Shown here: piece by piece, positions 7,851-16,270 of the stretch
How positions within the stretch are numbered: position 1 is the stretch's first letter
Layout of the letters: every line of letters begins with the position of its first letter
Notes under the pieces: model-generated
What the model saw: the letters and a program-made list of their open reading frames with translations, nothing else
Databases searched by the model: none
What the model was told of the DNA's origin: nothing
NCBI GenBank assembly: GCA_016213775.1
Contig: JACQZR010000049.1
Coordinates: forward strand, 44,163 to 108,162
Reading direction: 5' to 3'
Length of the DNA stretch: 64,000 bases
Source of the DNA: Acidobacteriota bacterium
GTDB taxonomy: Bacteria > Acidobacteriota > Terriglobia > Bryobacterales > Bryobacteraceae
Position numbers and translations under genes: made by a program

Positions 7851-9860
7851 CTAGAACGACCACAACAAACTCGTGTATCCCGTATGCGCCCGGTAGTTCT
7901 GATAAGTGAAGGTGTAGAAGTCCTCGTGATAGCCGTAGAACTGGTAACCCGCGTTCCATCGCAACCGGTCCCGCAGTCGAATGGACAGCCGGGCCTGCGG
8001 CGACTGATACGTCAGAGGGAAAGTCTGCGCCCGCTGGAACGGAGCGAAGGTGTCATCGGTGGACGTGGACAGCACCGGCCGCCCGTCGCCGGCATCGCGG
8101 ACGATGGAATATCCCAGGTAGAGGTCGGCCCGTTTGAGCACCGACAACCGCACCCCAAGATTCCCGGCATGGAGGTTGCTCAGGTAGAGCGACCTGTTTT
8201 TCTCCACCAATTCACCGGCAGCGAAGTAAGCAAGTCCGCTGAGTGTATCCAGGTGCAGTTTGGAATAACCTGCGTCCAGCGAAAACCAGGACTTCGGCGT
8301 CCAACTGGCATCGTAGCCATACTGCCGCGAGCGCGCGCTGTAGGAGAACAGGTTGTTCGAATTCGTGTTGTACAGCGTCTTGGTCAACGCCGTCAGGAGC
8401 ACGGACTTCATCTTGTACTGCACCCGGGCGTTCAACGCGTGGTAGTTCTTTTCCGCGATGGGAAGGAAGGGGCGGTCCGAACGCCCGATTTCGGCGTCCA
8501 GTTGAATGGTGAGCGGCTTCAGCGGCCGTAGCCGGATACCGGCGAGCCCGGAGTGCAGTTTGTTCTCCTGGGTGAAGCGCGTCACATCGGTGAAGCCGGC
8601 GATGGATTGGCCTTCGCGCGAAGTGATCTCGCGCCACGAGTAATGATAGCCCGCGTACAAGCTGGCCCATTTGTTGACGGCGAAAGTGGCATCGGCTAGG
8701 GTCTGCACCGTTTTGATGCCGAGAAACTGGAAGTTGTAGATGGAGTCGTTGGGGAACGTGTTGTTCACTTCCAGGTACGTGTTGTTGCCGTCCATCCGCG
8801 TGTTGCTGAAGCTGGTGTGGCTGGTGAGGGTCAGCTTTTCTGCCGGCAGAAAGCTCAGATTGAGGCTCGCGGTGGTCACCGGGCGGCGGCCGGTTCCTGA
8901 CACGCCGACCTGCCGGTTGGAGGAAGCGCCGAAACGCGCCGTCCCGGTGGCCGTCTCAGCGAAGACGAAATCGCGCGTCCCGCTGACGTTGGTGTACCGG
9001 GCATTCATTCCGAACCGCCGCGCATTGCGCGACAGGACGATCCGCCAGTACGGACTATCGCCCTGATACGGCTCGGATCGCTGGAAGGCCGTCAGCGTAT
9101 TCGTATCCGTGAGGTTGTTTCCCGCCTGCGTTCCCGCTCCCGGCAGGCTTGTGATGCTGCTTTCCCTGAAGTTGTCCCAGCCGCGCATGACGTTCAGACG
9201 GAACCCGGCGAAAGCGCCTTCCGCCCCAAGCCGGTATTCGTTGCGCTTGCGGTTGATGTCCATGAACAGCGGGTATTCGTCGCCGCGCGAGTCAAAGAGC
9301 TGGATCGTCGTCAGCGCGGGCCCGGATTGTGAGTTGCGCGTGTAGCCGAGAAACACTTTGAAATTGGACTGCGGAAACAGCGTGAAGTCGTGATCCTGAA
9401 ACCGCCGCGTCGTGTTCATGAAGTGCTGCCCGAAGGAAACCGTCAGCGCCGGATTGAAATAGTCATTGGATCGCCAGGACAGGTCGTAGCGGTACAGGCC
9501 GTTCTTCTCGATCCGCAGCGACGCATTCTGATAGGGATCAGCCCCCAGGCCTTGCGTATTGAGAGTCAGTTCATCGAAAAGGCCTCCGTGGCCTTCGCGC
9601 GAGAAGATACGAAGCTGGCTGCCCAGCAGCCGCACGCCGTTGCCATAGTTGACGTCGCTCCGGTATTTGCCGATGTTGCCGTCCACCGTGCGCCAGCGGT
9701 AGCCGAGCTCAAATGAGTTTGTAATGTTGTAGCCGCCCTTGTTCTCACCTCGTGGAGTGCCCACCTCTTCGCGCGTAGGCGCCACCGGCGGCTGTGCAAG
9801 TACACCCGGTGTGAGTAACGCGGCCCAAATGGATGCTGCAAGAAATTTGTTCTTCCGCAT
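7851..9860 (-). CDS. MtrB/PioB-like outer membrane beta-barrel of a porin-cytochrome conduit
   Basis: A 669-residue protein with a signal peptide (cleavage expected near VLAQPP), followed by sequence that alternates polar and aromatic residues through its whole length and ends in SLLWSF, a typical barrel C-terminus. The length matches decaheme-associated barrels of the MtrB/PioB family (about 650-700 residues). The call rests mainly on its position: its ATG lies 4 bases after the stop of a decaheme cytochrome gene and its Shine-Dalgarno (AGGTGAG) lies at that gene's end. In known systems the barrel sheathes the decaheme cytochrome across the outer membrane. The N-terminal Cys-x-x-Cys seen in Shewanella MtrB is absent. 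Confidence 0.75.
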   Translation of the reverse strand: MRKNKFLAASIWAALLTPGVLAQPPVAPTREEVGTPRGENKGGYNITNSFELGYRWRTVDGNIGKYRSDVNYGNGVRLLGSQLRIFSREGHGGLFDELTLNTQGLGADPYQNASLRIEKNGLYRYDLSWRSNDYFNPALTVSFGQHFMNTTRRFQDHDFTLFPQSNFKVFLGYTRNSQSGPALTTIQLFDSRGDEYPLFMDINRKRNEYRLGAEGAFAGFRLNVMRGWDNFRESSITSLPGAGTQAGNNLTDTNTLTAFQRSEPYQGDSPYWRIVLSRNARRFGMNARYTNVSGTRDFVFAETATGTARFGASSNRQVGVSGTGRRPVTTASLNLSFLPAEKLTLTSHTSFSNTRMDGNNTYLEVNNTFPNDSIYNFQFLGIKTVQTLADATFAVNKWASLYAGYHYSWREITSREGQSIAGFTDVTRFTQENKLHSGLAGIRLRPLKPLTIQLDAEIGRSDRPFLPIAEKNYHALNARVQYKMKSVLLTALTKTLYNTNSNNLFSYSARSRQYGYDASWTPKSWFSLDAGYSKLHLDTLSGLAYFAAGELVEKNRSLYLSNLHAGNLGVRLSVLKRADLYLGYSIVRDAGDGRPVLSTSTDDTFAPFQRAQTFPLTYQSPQARLSIRLRDRLRWNAGYQFYGYHEDFYTFTYQNYRAHTGYTSLLWSF

Positions 9861-9863
9861 GGC

Positions 9864-10847
9864 TCACCTCAGGAACAGATTGCTCGAATTCGAACCGTGG
9901 ATGCGCACATGGCACGTCGTACAGTTCTGATAGCGCGGGTTGCGCATATCGTGAGACGCGGACTGCGTCGGGACGCCATCGCCCGTCCGGCCAAAACCGG
10001 GGGCGCCGTTATGGCATTCCAGACAGACCGTAAAGGTGGAGGTACGTTTCAGCAGCTTGGCGTTGGTTGATCCGTGCGGGTTGTGGCACGATTCGCAGCC
10101 ATCCACGCGCACGGCAGCGTGTTCAAATGCGAAAGGCCCTCGCTTGTCAGTGTGACACTTGAGACACGGCTCTTCATTACCCAGCGCCTGCGTCACCATT
10201 CGCGGACGGATGCCCATCCGCCAGCTTGCCGCGGCCGTGCCATGCGGGTTGTGACAATCCGTGCAATTCATGAAGCCTTCATTTACACGGTGCTTGAACG
10301 GCATGGAAAACTGCGCGCGGACGTTCGCGTGGCATTGATAGCACAACTCGCGCTGCTGCTCTTTCGCCAGCAGCGCCTTTGACGACCGCGATTTATGGAT
10401 GGAGTGGCAGGAGTTGCAGACGACGTCTTCCTGGGAGTGCGACGAACGCCGCACATCGAGCCGCGAGAGGTCTTTAGCGTGGCATTTCAGACAGGTGTCG
10501 AGGACCTTGCGCGGCGTAAGCAGAGAGAAAGCCGCCTGGATCGTGGTCTTCCCACCACGAGCTTCGACATGTCCCTTCGCCGGGCCATGGCACCCCTCGC
10601 AGCCTGTTTGTTCAGGGGTTTCCTTTCCACTCGCAAGGCTCTTGTAATGCGGATTCTTGAAAAAGTTCTGCCAGACATCGGGATGACAAACCCGGCATAC
10701 CGAACTGCCGACGAATCCTCCAGCTTTGGCGGCGGCTACGGCATCCGCAAGCGGCTTGGGCAACTCTCCTGGCGGTGAAGTTGGTGTCTGCGCCGGCAAC
10801 AGAGAGAGGGCCAGCAATGCCGGCTGGAACAGGTAGAAAACTCCCAC
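9864..10847 (-). CDS. Periplasmic decaheme c-type cytochrome, MtrA/DmsE-like
   Basis: A 327-residue exported protein with a signal segment (FYLFQPALLALSLLPAQ) and exactly ten CxxCH heme-binding motifs spread over its length: CRVCH, CEGCH, CLKCH, CNSCH, CYQCH, CTDCH, CLKCH, CESCH, CLECH and CTTCH. Length and heme number match MtrA/DmsE-type cytochromes, which pass electrons through an outer membrane barrel. The start is GTG at 10847. It is translationally close to the barrel gene that follows. The direction of electron flow (to minerals, or in from an outside donor) cannot be read from the sequence, and no cytochrome maturation genes are nearby. Confidence 0.9.
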   Translation of the reverse strand: MGVFYLFQPALLALSLLPAQTPTSPPGELPKPLADAVAAAKAGGFVGSSVCRVCHPDVWQNFFKNPHYKSLASGKETPEQTGCEGCHGPAKGHVEARGGKTTIQAAFSLLTPRKVLDTCLKCHAKDLSRLDVRRSSHSQEDVVCNSCHSIHKSRSSKALLAKEQQRELCYQCHANVRAQFSMPFKHRVNEGFMNCTDCHNPHGTAAASWRMGIRPRMVTQALGNEEPCLKCHTDKRGPFAFEHAAVRVDGCESCHNPHGSTNAKLLKRTSTFTVCLECHNGAPGFGRTGDGVPTQSASHDMRNPRYQNCTTCHVRIHGSNSSNLFLR

Positions 10848-10881
10848 GATTCTCTAAATCCCCTTTGTAGGCTCTGGAACT

Positions 10882-10911
10882 ATGATAGTGGACCAGGGGG
10901 GCTCGAGACAA
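10882..10911 (-). promoter_or_regulatory. Possible promoter for the decaheme cytochrome operon
   Basis: On the minus strand TTGTCT (10911-10906) and TATCAT (10887-10882) are 18 bases apart, about 35 bases before the GTG start. Both boxes deviate from the consensus, so this is a weak sequence-only prediction. Confidence 0.35.
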
Positions 10912-10925
10912 AACCTCCAGGGTGT

Positions 10926-10970
10926 CAAAAAAGCAAAGACCCGGAGGGTCTCGAAGGAACCCCCGGGTCT
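10926..10970 (-). terminator. Rho-independent terminator after the outer membrane barrel gene
   Basis: AGACCCGG (10937-10944) pairs with CCGGGTCT (10963-10970), and the arms continue with partial pairing. Read on the minus strand the stem is followed by TTTGCTTTTTT. It ends the leftward transcript of the gene that stops at 11000 and shields the cytochrome promoter. Confidence 0.8.
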
Positions 10971-10999
10971 GATCCGGTTCCAGACGATTCCAACGTGGA

Positions 11000-11641
11000 T
11001 TAGAAGACGTAAGAGACGCCGAGCAGCGGTACAAAATTATGGAACCATCCCGACAGGCTGGCGCCCCGGTTGGGCGCAATCACTTTCGAAGGAGCCGGCG
11101 TGATGTAGTCCTTGAACTCGATTCGGATGTTCGATTTCGGGCTCACGCGGAACTTCACGCCAAAACCCACGCTCGCCATCGGGGTGGTATCGGTGGTCTT
11201 CGTCAGAATCGCGTAGTTCGACAACGGTTGCGACAATACTTCATTGCCGGTGCCTTGATAGTGCCGCACACCCGCCCCAAACGAAATGTACGGGCGAGTC
11301 TTCTGACCCGGAGGCGCAAAATGCAGCAGAAAGTCGTACTGGATGGTGTGCGACTGCGCCCCGAAGTTCACCGTAGAACTGTTGCCCGAAAGTTGCGCGT
11401 CATTCCGCATGAAGGTGTAGCGGATGTCTCCACCAAGATAACGCCCGATTTCGTTGCCCAGCACGAACCCTACCGCGAAGCTTGGAGCGAATTTGGCTTC
11501 CACGGAGTTGCTCCCCAGCGTGACGTCGGTCTTGGTGTAGAACGAGCCTCCACCTACGGCTCCGATCTCCCATTTCTGCGCAAACGCAGTCACGGAAACC
11601 GAGGCCAGAACGGGGATCAGAATCATTTGCCGTATTTTCAT
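11000..11641 (-). CDS. Small outer membrane beta-barrel protein
   Basis: A 213-residue protein with a cleavable signal peptide (MILIPVLASVSVTAFAQ) and eight-strand-barrel-like sequence (GAVGGGSFY, GGDIRYTFMRN, YISFGAGVRHY) ending in VSYVF. It resembles the OmpA/OmpW-type outer membrane protein fold. The ATG follows GAAAGGA at good distance. It is a single-gene unit closed by a strong terminator. Its ligand or role is unknown. Confidence 0.8.
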   Translation of the reverse strand: MKIRQMILIPVLASVSVTAFAQKWEIGAVGGGSFYTKTDVTLGSNSVEAKFAPSFAVGFVLGNEIGRYLGGDIRYTFMRNDAQLSGNSSTVNFGAQSHTIQYDFLLHFAPPGQKTRPYISFGAGVRHYQGTGNEVLSQPLSNYAILTKTTDTTPMASVGFGVKFRVSPKSNIRIEFKDYITPAPSKVIAPNRGASLSGWFHNFVPLLGVSYVF

Positions 11642-11824
11642 GATGCTTTCCTTTCAAAGCACGGTTCCTGGCTTTCCCTCTTGGTGCGGCTTTCCATCTT
11701 GGCGCCACCAGGCCAACCGCGTAGTCTCCACTTGGGCGCGCAGGGGACTTCCATACCGAGTGGAATCTCTATCCACCTCGCGCCCGGTATCCGAATAACA
11801 AGCTTGATTGTTGCGAGTCCTTAC

Positions 11825-14800
11825 TTAGTCAACGACCCGGACCGCGATTGTTGTGGCGCTGGTGCCTTGGGTGACATTGAGCGGCATGTCGAAGCCCGGC
11901 GGCACCAGGTCAGTGACACGCACCGAGACACGATACACTCCGATTGTCCCAGGCACGAGTTCCGCCGAAACCAACGGGATGGCAACGCCGCCCAGCGATA
12001 CGGTTGGCTCCACCAACACCGCCGGTGCCGGATCGCCCGGTGCCGGTACGCCCGCGTCCACCGCTGGCGATGTGCGGCCCAAACCCGTCAGGAAGATGTT
12101 GATCACATCGCCGCGGTGTACCGGGTTGGAGTCCGTCACCAACAAGCCGTTCGAAGCGCGGTAGACCGCCGGCAGATCGCTCTGCGCGCCGGCTACACCA
12201 TTGCGGAAGACGCCCGGTGCGTTCGGCAGGATTGTCAGGTTGAACGTGTCACTCACGCCGCCAGGCGTGCGCAGCACCATCGAAACATTACCATCCACCT
12301 GGAACGGGATCTGTCCGTTGATCTGCCCCGGCGAAACGAACACCACCGGAAGGGGCAGTCCGTTCACCGTCAGGCAGCTCTCGCCGAGCGCCGTCGGTAA
12401 CGGAGTCTGCTGCGTCGCCTGATTGATCGGGCTCAGTGCCGAACCATAGATCGAAACCAGCGAGCCGGGCGCCACCGGAGCGGTGCCATCGGCTGCGTTC
12501 ACCACGCGTTCGATACGCGGAGTGGCCACGGCTGCGTCGAAGTTCCACGGCAGCACCGTGAATCCCGAAGTGGTCAGTGCCACCACAGCATTGCGATTGT
12601 ACAGTGGCGCCACGGTGCGGGTGAACACGAGCGTGTCAACCCCATCCGCCGAAGTCGTCGAAGGCAGCAGCGGAGCTTCCACCATGCGCGTTGCCTGGCT
12701 CGGTCCCTGTGAGGTCACGCGGGAAATCACACCCGGGCTTGAGGCATCCGGCGCCGTCACACGCAATCCTCCCTGATCGAAGAATGCGAATCCCGCGCTC
12801 TTTCCCGTGCCCGTCTCAAAGGTTCCCACTGGAACCAGCGAAGCGTTCAGCAACGAATTCCCGATCACGAACTGATCCAGGCTGGATGCCGCATATGGAC
12901 CGTTCAGGATAGTGAAGTCCTTCCGCGAAACCGTAAAGGTGTCGGAGTTGGCGTTGTAGAGGTAGAGGCTTCCGTTGGCCTGCGCCAGCATGATGGAGCT
13001 GCCGTTCGGGGAGCCAATCAGGACCGCATTGTAGTCGATGTCTTTGTTCTCATAAACACCGAGGGAAGGCAGGAATGAGGCCGTGCGCGACAGGAAGTCC
13101 ACCGTCAGGATCTTGTTCCCGCCGAGACACCAGCCCGCTACCAGAATCGCCTTCCCGCTGGCGGCCACCGAGTAGGGCGCGCAGCCGGGGATACGGACCG
13201 GCAGCGATTCCTCGAGAGTCTCCAGGTCGAAGACCTTCAGCACCTGGGCGTTGCGATGGGCAACCATCAGATACCGCCGGTCGAAAGTGATCGCCAACTG
13301 CGTCGGGTGGTGGCCGGTGCGGAAAGTGGCGACACGGGTCTGATTGCCACCCTCATACACCTGCACTTCATTCTGATCGTGCCGCAGAACGTAGAAGCGG
13401 TCGCGGATCGGATCCGCCAGCAGATCCCACAATTCGCCGGATACGCTCACCGAGGTTCCGCGCTGGTCCGGCTCGCGATTGTTCACCAGCACTCGAATCG
13501 GCTTGCTCACGTTCACGGCGCGAGCACTGGCGATCGTGATCTTCGCCGTGGTGGTACCCTTCTTGTTTTGGAAAGCAGCCGGGTCCACATTGATGCGCAC
13601 CGTGGCCGGAGTGACACCGCGAGCAGGCGTAACCGTCACGCCAGGAGTATCCACCGTCAAGGTGAAATCGGCATTGCCGCCGCTCGGGTCGAGGATCGTG
13701 ACATCCTGCGAACTCGGCCGGCGATCACAGAAGTTCCCGCGAAACACAACATCTTCCTTGCTCGCGGTAATGCGCGAGATCCGGTTGTTGTCCGCCACCG
13801 GAATGATCATGAGCCCGCTTTCGGAGAGTCCGTAGAGCATAGAGCTGTCGGAGTTCAGAATGCTCTTTCCGGTGAAATTCTCCGGCAGTTGCAGCCTTTC
13901 GCGTTCGCGCAGATTGTCGGCGTCCAGCACCAACAGCACCGGCGTCTTTGTAGACGTCGACACGCCCGTACCTGACTTCTCCACAAACTGAGCGTATATC
14001 GACCCTCGCGTCTGATCGAAAACATGCGTACCGGACAGGTCGAGATTCTGTACGTGATAGAACGACAGCGCCAGCTCATGCGTACGGTCATACAGTGCCC
14101 AGGCGCTCATATGCAGCGAGCCGTCGTAGTTGCTGCTTACCGTCCGCGGCCCTGGAATCGTGCCCCAGATCCACAGCGCGGCTTTCAGCGACTTCGTCGT
14201 TACGTCATAGGCGTACTCAATGGTCTGGGAGCCGCCGCCGGTACCACCCGTACCGCCGCTACCACCAGACGCGAGCGCCGAGCCGAAAATCCACAACCCG
14301 TCGCCGCTAGCCGTCATCGACGCCCCAACGATGCTGTTCGGGAAGGTAGCCACCGGCACCGGCAGTGACTTCGTCGTGATGCCGGAAACCGCGCCTACGG
14401 TCTGCGCCATACCTGTGGCCGGATCGAAGGAGAGAAACTCGGTCGCCGTCGCCACCAAAGCCCGGCCGTCGATTCCGAATGCCACGCTGAACGGCGCGCT
14501 GCCCAGTACAAAGGTCTGACGCGAGTTCGCGTTGAGATCGATCACCGTCAGTCCGTTGCCTGGCGAATTCGGCGGTGTGAAGTTCCCGTAGTGGGCCACC
14601 ACCAGGTAGCGGCCGTCGGGGCTCAGCGCCACCGAAACCGGCTGCGAGGCAACGTTCATGCTCGATTGAATCGAACCGTTGCTGGCGGAAACCACGTCGA
14701 TCTTGTTGCCCGTGAAGTTCGCCACATAGACCACTCCGCGAGCCTCATCCAACGCCAGATCCGACGACTGCCCGCCAATCGCCACCACCTTGCCTACGGT

Positions 14801-14908
14801 GCCGCCGAACAGCGACAGCGCTGAGGTCAACAGCAGTACTATGGTTCCTGCCGCCCTGCCGCACCGGCCCGGTGTGGTCGCGCTCCAGCAAAATGTGCTA
14901 TTCATCAT
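11825..14908 (-). CDS. Giant secreted beta-propeller protein with Solibacter-type C-terminal domain
   Basis: About 1027 residues. After a signal segment (GTIVLLLTSALSLFGG) come YncE-like propeller repeats (DEARGVVYVANFTGNKI, SPDGRYLVVAHYGN), a central immunoglobulin-like stretch (about residues 380-480), a second propeller, and a C-terminal block (NAADGTAPVAPGSLVSIYGS, VSPGQINGQIPFQV, GDVINIFLTGLG) that is the uncharacterised domain TIGR03437, found mainly in Solibacter relatives. The frame is open to 14941, but GGAG 8 bases before the ATG at 14908 makes that the better start. It probably works at the cell surface or in the periplasm; the function is unknown. Confidence 0.85.
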   Translation of the reverse strand: MMNSTFCWSATTPGRCGRAAGTIVLLLTSALSLFGGTVGKVVAIGGQSSDLALDEARGVVYVANFTGNKIDVVSASNGSIQSSMNVASQPVSVALSPDGRYLVVAHYGNFTPPNSPGNGLTVIDLNANSRQTFVLGSAPFSVAFGIDGRALVATATEFLSFDPATGMAQTVGAVSGITTKSLPVPVATFPNSIVGASMTASGDGLWIFGSALASGGSGGTGGTGGGSQTIEYAYDVTTKSLKAALWIWGTIPGPRTVSSNYDGSLHMSAWALYDRTHELALSFYHVQNLDLSGTHVFDQTRGSIYAQFVEKSGTGVSTSTKTPVLLVLDADNLRERERLQLPENFTGKSILNSDSSMLYGLSESGLMIIPVADNNRISRITASKEDVVFRGNFCDRRPSSQDVTILDPSGGNADFTLTVDTPGVTVTPARGVTPATVRINVDPAAFQNKKGTTTAKITIASARAVNVSKPIRVLVNNREPDQRGTSVSVSGELWDLLADPIRDRFYVLRHDQNEVQVYEGGNQTRVATFRTGHHPTQLAITFDRRYLMVAHRNAQVLKVFDLETLEESLPVRIPGCAPYSVAASGKAILVAGWCLGGNKILTVDFLSRTASFLPSLGVYENKDIDYNAVLIGSPNGSSIMLAQANGSLYLYNANSDTFTVSRKDFTILNGPYAASSLDQFVIGNSLLNASLVPVGTFETGTGKSAGFAFFDQGGLRVTAPDASSPGVISRVTSQGPSQATRMVEAPLLPSTTSADGVDTLVFTRTVAPLYNRNAVVALTTSGFTVLPWNFDAAVATPRIERVVNAADGTAPVAPGSLVSIYGSALSPINQATQQTPLPTALGESCLTVNGLPLPVVFVSPGQINGQIPFQVDGNVSMVLRTPGGVSDTFNLTILPNAPGVFRNGVAGAQSDLPAVYRASNGLLVTDSNPVHRGDVINIFLTGLGRTSPAVDAGVPAPGDPAPAVLVEPTVSLGGVAIPLVSAELVPGTIGVYRVSVRVTDLVPPGFDMPLNVTQGTSATTIAVRVVD

Positions 14909-15185
14909 ATGCTTCACTCCGCTCGTGAAAATCAATCTCATAAATCCTGAATTACCGGGCCTTCTCGCGACCCTGGCACCGGCCTTTAAGACTCGGCCCG
15001 AACTACAAACCGTCTCCGCCTATCAATCGCCTCCGCCGGAACCTAGCGGGGAAACTGGCGCAAAACGCGCCAGCTCCACACGCCGATTCCCTTGCACACT
15101 TCCAGCGAGCTACTCCGCCGCCGGCACCTGACTGCCGCGCCGAATCCGCCGCCGGGCTTCTCACGCAACCGCAACCAGCGCGCCG

Positions 15186-15278
15186 TTACTCAGCGCTCTT
15201 CTTGCGGCGCATTACGATGAGACCCAAAAACAGGGCCGCCAGTACCGCGCAAACGATCCGAACCATTGAGCTATCCAT
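15186..15278 (-). CDS. Thirty-residue single-span membrane peptide
   Basis: A very short frame: about six residues, a hydrophobic span (VCAVLAALFLGLIVM), and a basic end RRKKSAE, predicting one membrane helix with the C-terminus in the cytoplasm. AAAGGAGAATGCG gives a strong Shine-Dalgarno 6 bases before the ATG, the best evidence that it is translated. It lies 65 bases downstream of tadC on the same strand, so it may be the last gene of the Tad transcript. It is not a Flp pilin: it lacks the G/E processing site and is too short. Function unknown. Confidence 0.55.
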   Translation of the reverse strand: MDSSMVRIVCAVLAALFLGLIVMRRKKSAE

Positions 15279-15343
15279 CGCATTCTCCTTTCAAACTTCC
15301 TTCTTACATAACTGGCGCCGCCCGCAACGACGGCACCTTTTCC

Positions 15344-16267
15344 TCAGATGTTATTCATCATGGGGAGCAACTCCCTGACGATTTTTACCGCCACCGGCCC
15401 CACCGTCACCACAAACAGCGACGGCAGGATACAAAAGAAGATGGGGAAGACGAGCTTCACGCCGAGCTTGGCAGCTTTCTCCTCCGCAATCTGTCTAGCC
15501 TGCACACGCATATAATCGGCATGTCCGCGCAAAGACTGTGCAACACCGGTGCCGAATCTGTCGGCCTGAATCAAAACCGCGACAAGTTTTTTCAGATCAT
15601 CCACCGCCGTACGTTCGGCCATGTTGCGTAACGCTTCACTACGCCGCTTACCGGCCTTCAATTCCAGGTTTACTAGTGCGTATTCTTCGCTGATCTCCGG
15701 ATGCGCTGACTCCAGGTCCTTGGCCACCTGCAGAATCGCCTGATCGAGACCGAGTCCCGATTCCACGCAAACCACCATCAGGTCAAGCGCATTCGGTAGC
15801 GCGCGCCGGATCTGCTTCTGACGCCGGCGGACCCGCAGATTGATATACTCGTTCGGCCCAAAGAATCCCAGCCCTGCCGATGCCGCCACCGCCAGGAACT
15901 TGTTCGCCGGATCCGAATCGGCGCGCATCACCACCAGAGTCATAAGGACTGGAAGCACAATGGACAGCAGCAGCTTGCTGCCGTACAACATAGTCAGGGC
16001 CTTCTCCGTCCGGAACCCGGCGCGGATCAGACGCCGTTGCATGATAGTGACGTCTTTGGGCGATTGCGGAGCGATTTTCCCGAGCTTCTCCACTACGTCC
16101 CGCAGAACCAGACTCGGGTGCCGCGGAGTTTCCTCCTGCATGCCGGTCATTCCCACACCAGCCACGCGCTCGATCACTTCCTGCTTCACCACCCATCGCC
16201 GGGTGAGAAAGTAGTTGATCGTCACGGCTACTACGACGAAAATCAGGATGCTGAAAAAGAGTGCCAT
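15344..16267 (-). CDS. tadC: Tad pilus inner membrane platform protein TadC
   Basis: A 307-residue type II secretion F-domain protein with transmembrane segments near residues 3-18, 98-115 and 127-140 and a C-terminal pair (FPIFFCILPSLFVVTVGPV). The conserved cytoplasmic block RRALPNALDLMVVCVESGLGLDQAI is typical of TadC. Together with TadB it forms the inner membrane platform on which the TadA ATPase works. Its start lies 3 bases after the tadB stop, which indicates a shared transcript. Confidence 0.9.
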   Translation of the reverse strand: MALFFSILIFVVVAVTINYFLTRRWVVKQEVIERVAGVGMTGMQEETPRHPSLVLRDVVEKLGKIAPQSPKDVTIMQRRLIRAGFRTEKALTMLYGSKLLLSIVLPVLMTLVVMRADSDPANKFLAVAASAGLGFFGPNEYINLRVRRRQKQIRRALPNALDLMVVCVESGLGLDQAILQVAKDLESAHPEISEEYALVNLELKAGKRRSEALRNMAERTAVDDLKKLVAVLIQADRFGTGVAQSLRGHADYMRVQARQIAEEKAAKLGVKLVFPIFFCILPSLFVVTVGPVAVKIVRELLPMMNNI

Positions 16268-16270
16268 GGC

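Noticed and set aside
11642..11824. Riboswitch suggested by repeated GGAAAGCC elements before the barrel gene
   Set aside because: No core of the cobalamin, glycine, SAM or c-di-GMP classes could be matched; only a normal ribosome site (AAAGGA) is supported.
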